Assembly: GCA_021404565.1 (NCBI GenBank)
Contig: JAAWWF010000029.1
Span: 146,488 to 210,487, forward strand
DNA length: 64,000 nt
Source: Roseivirga sp.
Lineage (GTDB): Bacteria > Bacteroidota > Bacteroidia > Cytophagales > Cyclobacteriaceae
Direction of reading: 5' to 3'
The notes beneath the pieces are model-generated. The model did not search any database and had not been told where the DNA came from. It saw nothing but the letters and a program-made list of their open reading frames with translations. Below are positions 20,395-28,635 of the stretch, piece after piece. Numbering within the stretch: the first letter of the stretch is position 1; every line of letters starts with the position of its first letter. The translations under genes and the position numbers were made by a program.

Positions 20395-20871
20395 TTAGAA
20401 ATTAATAGAGGTGGAGTCTAGCTCCTGATAAATAGATCTGTACTTAATCAGCACGGAGATGCCTTTAGTCACATTCTCCGACTTGAGTCTCAGAATTGTT
20501 CTGTCTGTGCCTGGAGCCACTACAGAACCTTGACTGTAATTGTAAATCTGCCGGATATTATTACTTTCATTGGCAGCATCCAATACAGGGTTCCAGGCAT
20601 CGTACTGCTTGTTTTTATAGCTTATTAACAGGCTTTCAACCACGGCCGGACCATAGCCCTGGTTGCCAATGTGGATTTCCATTAGATTGTTGGCGCCATC
20701 TATGTTTTTGACAAATTCAAGGTAGGGCCTTACGGTAAGCTTGTTGTGCTCCAGGGCTATCTCTAACTGTCGCTGAGAAAGCCTGCCTTGCCAAACGGAA
20801 ACCACAACTGCCGTAAGCGCAATGATGAGAACCCCGTAATGGGAGAGTCTTTCGGGTTTGCTGAGTGCCAT
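20395..20871 (-). CDS. Small membrane-anchored protein, tandem paralogue B
   Basis: A 158-residue protein related to its downstream neighbour: N-terminal membrane helix (GVLIIALTAVVVSVW), a short charged linker (QLEIALEH) and the HNKLTVRPYL motif, then a domain with likely beta strands (MEIHIGNQGYGPAVV, RTILRLKS, ISVLIKYRSIY). It starts at ATG MALSKPERLSH and is 26 nt upstream of paralogue A, so the pair probably forms one transcript. Most of the protein is predicted outside the helix; the side of the membrane is not clear. Function unknown. Confidence 0.75.
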   Translation of the reverse strand: MALSKPERLSHYGVLIIALTAVVVSVWQGRLSQRQLEIALEHNKLTVRPYLEFVKNIDGANNLMEIHIGNQGYGPAVVESLLISYKNKQYDAWNPVLDAANESNNIRQIYNYSQGSVVAPGTDRTILRLKSENVTKGISVLIKYRSIYQELDSTSINF

Positions 20872-20952
20872 AGCTGAATTTGGGCAAATTCAGAGACATT
20901 TAAAAACAGAAGAGGCGCTATGGTTGTGAATGATACCTTATTTGAAGTGAAT

Positions 20953-21255
20953 TCAACTTCCATCGGTATCATCTACCACCTCGGCATCCGGGCCTTTACG
21001 AAACATCTTTTGAAAGGCCTTATTCATTTCTTCCATGGCTGTTCTGAGATGCACTTTGGCTTCCTGCACCTTGGGCTCATTCTTGGTTTTTACGTCCTTC
21101 ATCTTCTCCTCGAACTTATCCCGTTGCTTCTTTAGTGCTTCAATGGCCTCGTCAAGGTCCTCACGCATATCACCGCTCGAGTCTTTAGCCCTGTCGATGA
21201 GCTCTTCAATTTTACTTCCGAAATCTCTAAGAATTTTTTCTGCTTCAGTTGCCAT
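20953..21255 (-). CDS. Small charged coiled-coil protein
   Basis: A 100-residue, highly charged and almost wholly helical protein (KIEELIDRAKDSSGDMREDLDEAIEAL-type heptads through residue ~85) with an acidic tail (VVDDTDGS). There is no signal peptide or membrane helix, so it is probably cytoplasmic. It resembles small amphipathic stress or scaffold proteins in composition only; I do not recognise a family. It lies on the same strand as the tandem membrane proteins downstream, with an 81-nt gap. Confidence 0.7.
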   Translation of the reverse strand: MATEAEKILRDFGSKIEELIDRAKDSSGDMREDLDEAIEALKKQRDKFEEKMKDVKTKNEPKVQEAKVHLRTAMEEMNKAFQKMFRKGPDAEVVDDTDGS

Positions 21256-21426
21256 TAATATTTGTTGTTATAGAGTTGTATTGCCAATGTTGAACCTGCG
21301 ATTTACGGCTGCATTGCCGATCTATCATCTATCTACGACTTTGGCAGGTTTCCGGTCAAAAAATGAAAACCTAAATTGGTCGAGGGTGCGTATAAGCAGG
21401 TAATCAGCACTCAAATATAAAAATCC

Positions 21427-22305
21427 TTGTCAGTACTCACAGGCATAACATTCAATACAGCTGGCGAAATCAAACTTACAAGGCGTCTTACCCTTGTCTG
21501 TGTAGGTACCTTTCTGATCATAGGCATTGTGCTGTTTCTTCCCGAGTGGTTTTATATGCTGGCCAACGAAATTGATTACCCATGGCATTTTGGTCTCTTC
21601 AGCAAGCTGATTAAAATTGTCTCCATTTCGTTCTTTATTCCTCCCATATTTGCCGTTGTCAATCGTACTGTCAGGGATAATAACAGACTGTTTGTGAGTG
21701 TCTTAGTTGTATTATTGACCTTGTTGATTGCTGTATTCAGTCATTTGATTCTCAATGAGTTTTTACAAAGCCTAGCCGGATTCAGACCTCCCAATCGCAG
21801 CTTATTTGAATTGGTGATTTATACCACAGGTAGGGGGTTGGAGGCTCAGTTTTTCTCCTTCATTTTTCCGGTGCTCATCGTCTTTGGCTTTACCAGAATC
21901 AATTTGAATAAAGAGGAAAAAACCGCACCCGGAAGCCCTGTTTTTAATGGCTTTGAGGTAAAGAGGAGAGGGCTTAGAACGATCGTAAGATCAGAGGAAG
22001 TTTTATACCTGGAATCTGATGGTAACTATGTGAAATTATATCTCGAAAAAGGCGGCTATGATTTGATAAGAAACACTCTGGGGAGTATAGAACCTGAATT
22101 AGCCCCGGACTTTCTCAGAATTCACAGATCTCTGATGGTGAACCTGAAATATGTCACGGGCATTCACAAAGAGAAGCATGGATCAAATAAGGTTTTGATG
22201 ACTGACGGACAAGTGCTAAACATAAGCCGTAGCAGGGTAGCTGAGGTAAACAAGCGTATAAGTCAGACGCTGCTGTCTGGTGCCATTTCCAATCACACCA
22301 AATAA
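21427..22305 (+). CDS. LytTR-type DNA-binding regulator with membrane domain
   Basis: A 292-residue protein. The N-terminal half has about four membrane segments (e.g. LVCVGTFLIIGIVLF, VLVVLLTLLIAVFS). The C-terminal ~105 residues form a LytTR DNA-binding domain (RGLRTIVRSEEVLYLESDGNYVK..., FLRIHRSLMVNLKYV, NISRSRVAEV). The start is a TTG; the next in-frame ATG would remove the first membrane helix, so I keep the TTG. There is no response-regulator receiver domain, so the signal would come through the membrane part (inference). A terminator hairpin follows, then a YceI-like gene in the same direction, a possible target. Confidence 0.85.
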   Translation: MSVLTGITFNTAGEIKLTRRLTLVCVGTFLIIGIVLFLPEWFYMLANEIDYPWHFGLFSKLIKIVSISFFIPPIFAVVNRTVRDNNRLFVSVLVVLLTLLIAVFSHLILNEFLQSLAGFRPPNRSLFELVIYTTGRGLEAQFFSFIFPVLIVFGFTRINLNKEEKTAPGSPVFNGFEVKRRGLRTIVRSEEVLYLESDGNYVKLYLEKGGYDLIRNTLGSIEPELAPDFLRIHRSLMVNLKYVTGIHKEKHGSNKVLMTDGQVLNISRSRVAEVNKRISQTLLSGAISNHTK

Positions 22306-22314
22306 ACGACAGCT

Positions 22315-22345
22315 CAGCCCATTTTGAACATTCAGGGCTGTTTTT
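22315..22345 (+). terminator. Terminator or attenuator between LytTR gene and YceI-like gene
   Basis: The inverted repeat CAGCCC (22315-22320) / GGGCTG (22335-22340) with a 14-nt loop is followed by five T. It lies 10 nt after the LytTR stop and 36 nt before the YceI-like start, so it could end the first transcript or attenuate read-through. Confidence 0.65.
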
Positions 22346-22380
22346 CGATTCTTTTCCAATAGGATTGGGCAAAAACAATC

Positions 22381-23364
22381 ATGAAAAGCTTTGCCTTAAT
22401 CGCAGTCATATTTATTTGTACTACCAGCTCCCAATCTTTTGGCCAGGAAATATTCCTACTGCTGGACAAGCATCATTCTCATATTCAGTTCGAGGCCGGC
22501 TACCTGGGACTAATGAAGCAGAGAGGGAACTTCAATAAATTCGACTGTATCATAAGATATGACGCAAGTCTGACGCAAGCCTTGGTTTCCCTGACCGTGA
22601 TGATTGACCTGAGGACGATTGATACCAACAATCGTATTCGCGATAAGCACCTGAAGAGCCCCGACTTTCTGGATGCCACTGAGCATCCCTATGCTGTTTT
22701 TCAGAGTAGCACTATGAGCGAAGTACAACCCGGTAAATTTCTGGTCACAGGCCTCTTAAAGCTGAAGGGGGTACAGAAAGAGATGACAATTGAGGTGCAA
22801 CAAGAATATCCCTTAACCAAAGACAGAAATAAAAACCTAAGGATTGGCTTTACCGGTGAATTCCAGATTGACAGAAGGGAATTCAATATCCTGGGCGGGA
22901 ATGCACATAATGATCGCTTTGACGTGCGTGAGCAAGTGATTGACAACCTTATTACCATTCAGTTCAGTATTCAGAGTTTAAGGCAAGTAAGCGCTGACTG
23001 GCCTCCGGTGGTTAAGATGATAAAAGCCTATCAGGAGACATCAGCAGAAGAGCTCTTTGAGCAATATGAAACTGCATTAAAACTGGTCAATAATCAACCA
23101 GAACAGGCATCAGAAACCAGTGTTGAAAATGTCATTGCTTTAATTGAGTTGTCAAATCTGCTTGTCTATCAAAGGCAAAGTGAATCAGCGCTCAAACTGC
23201 TTTCTCCACTGACAGACATAAAAAATCCCCTTACAAAGAAGGGGATCAATATTCGATTAGAAGGTCTTTATCAATCTGGTAAGAAAGCTGACCTGCAAAA
23301 ACTTTTAGACCAACTGTTGGAACAGGGCATTATCAACGCTCTGTCTCTTGAACTTTCCCGATAG
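22381..23364 (+). CDS. YceI-like secreted protein with helical C-terminal extension
   Basis: A 327-residue protein with a signal peptide (cleavage near SFGQ, residue ~21). Residues ~23-200 match the YceI lipocalin-like fold, which in other members binds polyisoprenoid-type lipids: KHHSHIQFEAGYLG at the start, LKSPDFLDATEHPYAVFQS and LKLKGVQKEMTIEV in the middle, and GxFQIDRREFNILGG near the end. YceI proteins are usually ~190 residues; here another ~125 residues follow, helical and repeat-like (LFEQYETALKLVNNQPEQ, LLVYQRQSESALKLL), resembling TPR hairpins. It stops 1 nt from the convergent TPR-like gene. Confidence 0.85.
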   Translation: MKSFALIAVIFICTTSSQSFGQEIFLLLDKHHSHIQFEAGYLGLMKQRGNFNKFDCIIRYDASLTQALVSLTVMIDLRTIDTNNRIRDKHLKSPDFLDATEHPYAVFQSSTMSEVQPGKFLVTGLLKLKGVQKEMTIEVQQEYPLTKDRNKNLRIGFTGEFQIDRREFNILGGNAHNDRFDVREQVIDNLITIQFSIQSLRQVSADWPPVVKMIKAYQETSAEELFEQYETALKLVNNQPEQASETSVENVIALIELSNLLVYQRQSESALKLLSPLTDIKNPLTKKGINIRLEGLYQSGKKADLQKLLDQLLEQGIINALSLELSR

Positions 23365-23365
23365 C

Positions 23366-24682
23366 CTAGTTGTCACTCGGGCGGGTTCTGATGGTCGTGT
23401 TGACCTGAATCCAGCAACCTACTTTGATGGCATCTCCCTCTTTTTTGTTGGCCGTAAATACATCCGATACGGTAGGGAATTGTGCTTTCGCGTTGTTCAT
23501 TCCGGCAGAGTCACCTGCCCTCTGATACATATCATATGCTGCCATGAATATAGCACGATCATCAATCTGACTCTGCTTTTTCGCACAGTCGTTGAAGCTG
23601 CCCATATATAAGCCTGCTATAAAGCCATAAGCCTCTTTCGAAAGTTCGTTGTCCAGTTTGGCTGCCTCCAGGGCCGCAGTCCTGGCTTTGGCTTTATCAC
23701 CTTGTTGTGCATAGATCTTAGACATATCCAGCTGCAACTGAGCCTTTTTATCATCGTCTGAAGACAGTTCCAGAGCCGAGGCATAAAACTCCATCGCTTT
23801 ATCGTAATCTTTGGCAGCGACAAAACGCTGTGCCATTACTTTCGCCAAACCTTCAGTAGGCTCTTCTTTTTGAATAATGCCGGCAGCCTTCATAAAGTAG
23901 GGGCTGTCTCCACATTCGCGACTTAGCAATAATCCAAACACCTTTTTAGCCAGTTTCAGGTCTTCTTTTTGATCAAGGCCGGGAGCCAGGTTTTCATTGA
24001 TGAACTCACAGTTCAGCTTGTCCTCACCTACAGTTTGAATCAGCAGACCTGTGAGGGCCTCCCGGTATCTGTCAAACTTGGCATGATCTGCATTGGCATC
24101 GTCTTTAATATCTACTACTTCATTAATCTGAAAATAGACTTCAATGGCCATATCAGCAGAAATATCATTGCCATAGGCTTTGGCCCTTCTCAGCATATCC
24201 ATATAGGAGACCAGGTTGTTGTTGATTATCTGGTTGGGCTTAAAAGTATAGGCCTTTTCATAGGTCTTAATACCTTCCATGATTTTGGACTTGTCCTTTT
24301 TCCAATATTTGTAATAACGGTAAGCGAGGTTATTCTGCTCCCTTGCATTCAGCTGGTAAAGCTCATCTTTGAGCCCGTAACAAATGACCATGGAATCAAG
24401 CAAAGCTTCTTTTTCATCTCCAGAGGCAGCTTTGGCCAGTTCCTCATACGCTTTGTAGCCATTGACATAAAGACCGTCATACAAACCGGGGGCGTTCCTC
24501 ATAAGCCAGTTGATGGAATTAGCTGCGCCACGATATTCTTTGATTGCTATATTATCCACTGCCAGGGCGAATTGCCTCCTGGCTTCAGAAGCCAGTTCGG
24601 GGTCTTCTGGTAGCTTTAAGTCCTGTGCGTAGCTACCAATGGCTACCATCAGGCTTAGAAAAATTATGATTAGTCTGTTCAT
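23366..24682 (-). CDS. Secreted TPR-like repeat protein (paralogue 1)
   Basis: A 438-residue protein with an N-terminal signal peptide (IIIFLSLMVAIGSYAQ) and a mainly helical body of repeat hairpins (e.g. YDKAMEFYASALELSSDDDKKAQLQLDMSKIYAQQGDKAKAR near residues 290-340) of TPR type. The C-terminus is a conserved tail with one cysteine (KVGCWIQVNTTIRTRPSDN). It is a clear paralogue of the next gene upstream (24980-26263), sharing order and motifs such as NNLAYRYYKYW, INNNLVSYM and FNDCAKKQSQIDDRAIFMAAYD. It is probably periplasmic or envelope-associated (inference). A sigma-54-like element lies 138 nt upstream. Confidence 0.85.
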   Translation of the reverse strand: MNRLIIIFLSLMVAIGSYAQDLKLPEDPELASEARRQFALAVDNIAIKEYRGAANSINWLMRNAPGLYDGLYVNGYKAYEELAKAASGDEKEALLDSMVICYGLKDELYQLNAREQNNLAYRYYKYWKKDKSKIMEGIKTYEKAYTFKPNQIINNNLVSYMDMLRRAKAYGNDISADMAIEVYFQINEVVDIKDDANADHAKFDRYREALTGLLIQTVGEDKLNCEFINENLAPGLDQKEDLKLAKKVFGLLLSRECGDSPYFMKAAGIIQKEEPTEGLAKVMAQRFVAAKDYDKAMEFYASALELSSDDDKKAQLQLDMSKIYAQQGDKAKARTAALEAAKLDNELSKEAYGFIAGLYMGSFNDCAKKQSQIDDRAIFMAAYDMYQRAGDSAGMNNAKAQFPTVSDVFTANKKEGDAIKVGCWIQVNTTIRTRPSDN

Positions 24683-24819
24683 CTCAAAAACTTTAAAGTC
24701 ACGAAATTAGCGAATTTAGAAATTAGGGATTTAAGCGGGCTTTATCAAATGATTAAGATTCAAACCAGGCTGCAAACGCTTGCACTCGTCCCTTATTCCG
24801 CTTCTTTCAAATGTTGTTT

Positions 24820-24835
24820 GCACTAATAGTGCCAA
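24820..24835 (-). promoter_or_regulatory. Sigma-54-like -24/-12 element upstream of TPR paralogue 1
   Basis: On the minus strand it reads TTGGCAC-TATTA-GTGC followed by A, with the exact GG-N10-GC spacing of RpoN promoters. It lies downstream of the terminator that ends paralogue 2 and 138 nt before the ATG of paralogue 1, implying a leader of about 125 nt. Paralogue 2 has a nearly identical element. Confidence 0.6.
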
Positions 24836-24898
24836 TTAACGCGGAGCAGCAAATGAAGTTGTTAAATCTGACATTCAATTTTTTGAGACTGGTATATT

Positions 24899-24949
24899 AA
24901 AAAACACTTCCCTCTGCCGACTCAAAATTGAGAATGGCAAAAGGAAGTG
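24899..24949 (-). terminator. Rho-independent terminator after TPR paralogue 2
   Basis: A long hairpin with outer stem CACTTCC (24905-24911) / GGAAGTG (24943-24949), inner TGCC/GGCA and inner CTCAA/TTGAG pairings is followed on the minus strand by six T (24899-24904). It lies 31 nt after the stop of the 427-residue TPR gene. Confidence 0.8.
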
Positions 24950-24979
24950 AGATTAAATGAATAGTAAATTCCTATAGAC

Positions 24980-26263
24980 TTAGTTACTCGGACGGGTTCT
25001 GAGCTTCACTTTTACATTCACCCAGCATCCTACATCAATGATGTCACCTTCGTCATAGGTGGCTGTAAAGGCCTGTTCTTTTGTTGGAAATTGCTCCCTG
25101 GCCGCTTGCATACCAGCAGTGTCTCCGGCCTTTTCAAAAAGGTCGTAAGCTGCAATAAAAATGGCACGGTCGTCTATCTGGCTATATTTTTCAGCACATT
25201 CTTCAAAGCTGCTCATATATAGGTTAGCCACAAATGACAGGGCTCTGGCAGCTTCTCCCGCATCAAGGTCAGCCGATTTGAAAGCGGCAGCACGTGCTTT
25301 GCTCTTATCTTTTTGCAGTAAATATACTCTGGCCATGTCCATGTGAATACCGGCTCTCTTTTCATCATTTTCCCAGTGCGGAAGTGATTTAGTGTACCAG
25401 TCGATTGCCTCGTCATACTTCTCTGCCGCCACAGCTTTTTGGGCCAGCAATTTTAAAATACCAGCGTTCGCTGTTTCAGGGTTGTTAGCCATTATCGTTA
25501 CTAATCCAACAAAAAAGTCTTCATTGCTACAGCCAAACTCAAGGCTCCAGGCAAAAATCATTTTGGTATATTCTATATCATTTTCGCCACCCGTGGTTGC
25601 CAGCTCTTTGATCGCATCACAGTTAAGCACGGGCTTGACCGTTTGAAAGAATATCTGATCCACCGCATCGGTATATTTCTTAATCTTGGTAGCATCTCCA
25701 CCAGCCGCTTTTTTCATATCAATCACCTTCGATACCTGGGTGTGAATGGCCATGAGCTCTTTCACATCAAAAGCCTTGGTTTTGGATTGGTAGGCACGAA
25801 CGATTGACATATAAGAAACCAGGTTATTGTTTATCACGGTCTCCGGAGACTTATAGATTTCCTGGTAAGCACTGATGGCTTCATCGTACTTCGAAGCATC
25901 CTTTCTGAAGTATTTGTAATAGCGGAATGCCAGGTTGTTTTTTTCCAGTTCTGTCAAACCGAACTGCTTTTCTTTCAGTCGGTAGGAGAGCATCATAGAG
26001 TCGAGCAGTACTACTTTTTCGGCTTTATCGGTGCTGGCTGTTGCAGCTTTCTCATAGGCTTTATACGCCATGATATAGATAGACTTACTATGCTCAGGAG
26101 CATTGGTCATTAACCAGTGAAGTGAATGGGTCGCTGCACGATAGTTTTTCAACCTCATGTCGTCCTGTGCCAGAACAAGCTTAGTATCCAGTTGGGGAGT
26201 TTGGGCAAATACGCTGAAACATGCGCATAGCATCAGCAGTACGGAAATGGTATTAGTTCTCAT
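24980..26263 (-). CDS. Secreted TPR-like repeat protein (paralogue 2)
   Basis: A 427-residue protein with a signal peptide (ISVLLMLCACFSVFAQ) and the same helical repeat body as its downstream neighbour: NNLAFRYYKYF, INNNLVSYMSIV, YDEAIDWYTKSLPHWENDEKRAGI-type repeat and FEECAEKYSQIDDRAIFIAAYD. It ends in the shared tail DVGCWVNVKVKLRTRPSN. Tandem duplication is evident. It has its own terminator and its own sigma-54-like element, so the two copies are separate transcription units with similar control. Function unknown; likely envelope or periplasmic. Confidence 0.85.
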   Translation of the reverse strand: MRTNTISVLLMLCACFSVFAQTPQLDTKLVLAQDDMRLKNYRAATHSLHWLMTNAPEHSKSIYIMAYKAYEKAATASTDKAEKVVLLDSMMLSYRLKEKQFGLTELEKNNLAFRYYKYFRKDASKYDEAISAYQEIYKSPETVINNNLVSYMSIVRAYQSKTKAFDVKELMAIHTQVSKVIDMKKAAGGDATKIKKYTDAVDQIFFQTVKPVLNCDAIKELATTGGENDIEYTKMIFAWSLEFGCSNEDFFVGLVTIMANNPETANAGILKLLAQKAVAAEKYDEAIDWYTKSLPHWENDEKRAGIHMDMARVYLLQKDKSKARAAAFKSADLDAGEAARALSFVANLYMSSFEECAEKYSQIDDRAIFIAAYDLFEKAGDTAGMQAAREQFPTKEQAFTATYDEGDIIDVGCWVNVKVKLRTRPSN

Positions 26264-26285
26264 GTTAGCAGTTTAGTTTAGTGAT

Positions 26286-26301
26286 GCACTTATCATGCCA
26301 A
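26286..26301 (-). promoter_or_regulatory. Sigma-54-like -24/-12 element upstream of TPR paralogue 2
   Basis: On the minus strand it reads TTGGCAT-GATAA-GTGC followed by A, with exact GG-N10-GC spacing and the same GTGCA -12 half as the element before paralogue 1. It ends 22 nt before the ATG at 26263, so a transcript from it would have a leader of only about 11 nt. Confidence 0.6.
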
Positions 26302-26454
26302 CCGTTACATTCAGCCCTTTGATGCCTCTGAGAGTCGATTTTGACACAAACCAACAGCTAAAAACATCCGGAGCCAATCCCTCATAACAGAAAGAGGCAG
26401 GATAAGACCTAAAAATTTAGTCAACTTTTGAGCCTTTGCCAAACTTGCCCGGAT

Positions 26455-28080
26455 TTAATCGACAAACAACGACTTAAACTCGAAGTTCTCCCCATCAAAG
26501 AGTCCTAAGTCACTCAGTTTCAATGCGGGAATTACCAGAAGGGCCATAAAGGAAAGCGACATAAACGGAGAGACCAGCTCACTGCCCATTTGCTTTGAAA
26601 GTGCATCTATTTTGGAGTAGGCTTCGGCCACCTTATATCCATCATCAGCAGACATAATGCCCGCTACTGGAAGCGCCACCAATTGCTGCTCTCTTGACGA
26701 GACCGCACTTACGCCTCCTTCAGCTTCAATAATCATATTGATGGCCTCTGTTATCGATTCATCATCGACTCCCACAGCAATGATATTGTGCGAATCATGC
26801 CCTACGCAGGAAGCGATGGCTCCTTCTTTCAGACCAAAACTCTTGATAAAAGCGATGGCGGGCGGGGCAGGGGCATATCGATTCACGACCACCATTTTCA
26901 ATATGTCAGTCTCTGTATTTGAAATCGCATTTCCATCCTTGTCCACAGTAACGGGCTCTCTGAGGCAGTTGGTAATCAGCTGACCGTCCATGGCCTCTAT
27001 AACATGAAGCTCATTGGCCGTGGCTTCGATTTTCAACTGGTCACTAGTGACTGGGGCACAGTCGAAATTATTAATGACCTTGTTTGTTACTCTGGGAATA
27101 AGACTTCGACTGCCATCAGAAACCTGCTTACCATTGATAAAGGTGGCTTTTACATTAAATTCCTCAGGGTTGTCAATCAGGATGAAGTCTGCAAAATCAC
27201 CTTCTTTAAGGGTACCCACATCGAGATTATAGTGTTCTACCGGGTTGATACAGGCGGCCTGCAGGATATGGAACAAATCATGCCCTTTGGCTAAAGCCCG
27301 CTTTACCAGCTCATTAATGTGTCCTTCCACCAGGTTATCGGGGTGCTTATCATCAGAGCAAAACATGATCATGTCAGAATGGTCAGCAAGCAAGGGAATC
27401 AATGCTTCAAAGTTTTTGGCAGCGGAGCCTTCCCTGATGGCTATTTTCATACCATGCTTTAATTTATCCAAAGCCTCTTCTTTGGTAAAACACTCATGGT
27501 CGGTGGAAATGCCGGCCTTGATATAATTCTCAGCCTGCTCGCCTCTGAGTCCCGGAGCATGTCCGTCAATTGGTTTCCCCAGCTTTTTGGCGATGGCCAG
27601 TTTTTCATATACCACCGGGTCATTGTACAACACACCGGGCCAATTCATCATTTCGGCCAGGTATTTTACCTCAGGTTTGCGCAGCAGGTATTCCACTTCG
27701 GCAGGGGTAATCTCAGCACCGGCTGTTTCAAAGGTGGTGGCTGGTACACACGAAGGCGCCCCGAAATTGAATTTAAAATTGACCTGATTGCCATTGTCAA
27801 TCATATACTCAACTCCCTTAACACCCAATACGTTGCCAATTTCATGGGGGTCGGATATGGTAGAAACCGTACCGTGGACCACGGCCATTCTTGCAAACTC
27901 AGAAGGTACTACCATTGAGCTTTCGACATGTACATGCGCATCCACAAAGCCCGGCAAGATATACTGATCATCAACATCTTGCTTTTCGGCAATGGCCACA
28001 ATGCTATCTCCTTCGATGGTTATTTCTCCATCAAAGAATTTCCTGTTTCTTATGTCTATAATATGACCGCTGATTTTCAT
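26455..28080 (-). CDS. ade: Adenine deaminase
   Basis: A 541-residue cytoplasmic amidohydrolase that converts adenine to hypoxanthine and ammonia in purine salvage. Metal-binding and active-site motifs are visible: PGFVDAHVHVESS with H49 and H51, GHAPGLRGEQAENYIKAGISTDHEC, and CSDDKHPDNL. The C-terminal third carries typical family blocks (GHDSHNIIAVGVDDESI, EAEGGVSAV, PFMSLSFMALLVIPALKLSDLGLFD). Length agrees with bacterial Ade proteins (~550-590). It stands alone, with no purine-uptake or regulator gene next to it. Confidence 0.95.
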   Translation of the reverse strand: MKISGHIIDIRNRKFFDGEITIEGDSIVAIAEKQDVDDQYILPGFVDAHVHVESSMVVPSEFARMAVVHGTVSTISDPHEIGNVLGVKGVEYMIDNGNQVNFKFNFGAPSCVPATTFETAGAEITPAEVEYLLRKPEVKYLAEMMNWPGVLYNDPVVYEKLAIAKKLGKPIDGHAPGLRGEQAENYIKAGISTDHECFTKEEALDKLKHGMKIAIREGSAAKNFEALIPLLADHSDMIMFCSDDKHPDNLVEGHINELVKRALAKGHDLFHILQAACINPVEHYNLDVGTLKEGDFADFILIDNPEEFNVKATFINGKQVSDGSRSLIPRVTNKVINNFDCAPVTSDQLKIEATANELHVIEAMDGQLITNCLREPVTVDKDGNAISNTETDILKMVVVNRYAPAPPAIAFIKSFGLKEGAIASCVGHDSHNIIAVGVDDESITEAINMIIEAEGGVSAVSSREQQLVALPVAGIMSADDGYKVAEAYSKIDALSKQMGSELVSPFMSLSFMALLVIPALKLSDLGLFDGENFEFKSLFVD

Positions 28081-28196
28081 ACAGTTGAGATTTAGGGTCC
28101 CAAATTAAGTCTTTGCAAGTACTCTTGCCAATAAAACCTCAGGGCCTTGAGTCAGGACTTGATAGTGGGTTAGCTACGATACGGAAGTGCAGCGTA

Positions 28197-28433
28197 TTAT
28201 CGTACTAAGTGTCTGTTAAAGGCTGGTTTGAAAACTCTTCGCTTTTGGGTGGTAAACCGCTTTCTTAGCTGGAAGTACAGGATTGAACCGATGGTGGGAA
28301 AAAAGAGCACAATAAGCAACCAGCCTGTTCTTTGACTCGCACTGTTAAACCTGGAACGGGTAATGTCAGTAATGGCCCAAAACCAAAGTACCAGAGAGGA
28401 TACTATTAAAATGCCAAATAAAGTAGCTTCCAT
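28197..28433 (-). CDS. Small PLDc_N-type membrane protein
   Basis: A 78-residue protein with two membrane helices (GILIVSSLVLWFWAITDI and GWLLIVLFFPTIGSILYFQL) and a basic C-terminus. The spacing and the motifs WAITDI...F and PxIGSILYF fit the PLDc_N (phospholipase D-nuclease N-terminal) family of short membrane proteins, which lack a catalytic domain. I start it at MEATLF; an ATG 13 codons upstream is open, but the added residues look unlike a coding start. Function of such stand-alone proteins is not established. Confidence 0.8.
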   Translation of the reverse strand: MEATLFGILIVSSLVLWFWAITDITRSRFNSASQRTGWLLIVLFFPTIGSILYFQLRKRFTTQKRRVFKPAFNRHLVR

Positions 28434-28635
28434 AATTCTTAAATCTAATGTTAAGATAATAAAAGCACTCATCCGTTATCAGGACTTGTCGCTAAACGGT
28501 TTTAGAATAAAATGGCTGGTGTCTGGTGATATTGACCAGCCACTCGATCTGAAAAGTACAATGATTATTTAAAACTCTGGTTTTATAGAACGGATGATTT
28601 CCTTTTTACCAATGCCCAAATGACCAATGGCTACC

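Noticed and set aside
23969..24613. Plus-strand frame of 214 codons inside the TPR-like gene
   Set aside because: Antisense shadow; the minus-strand protein has a signal peptide and a clear paralogue.
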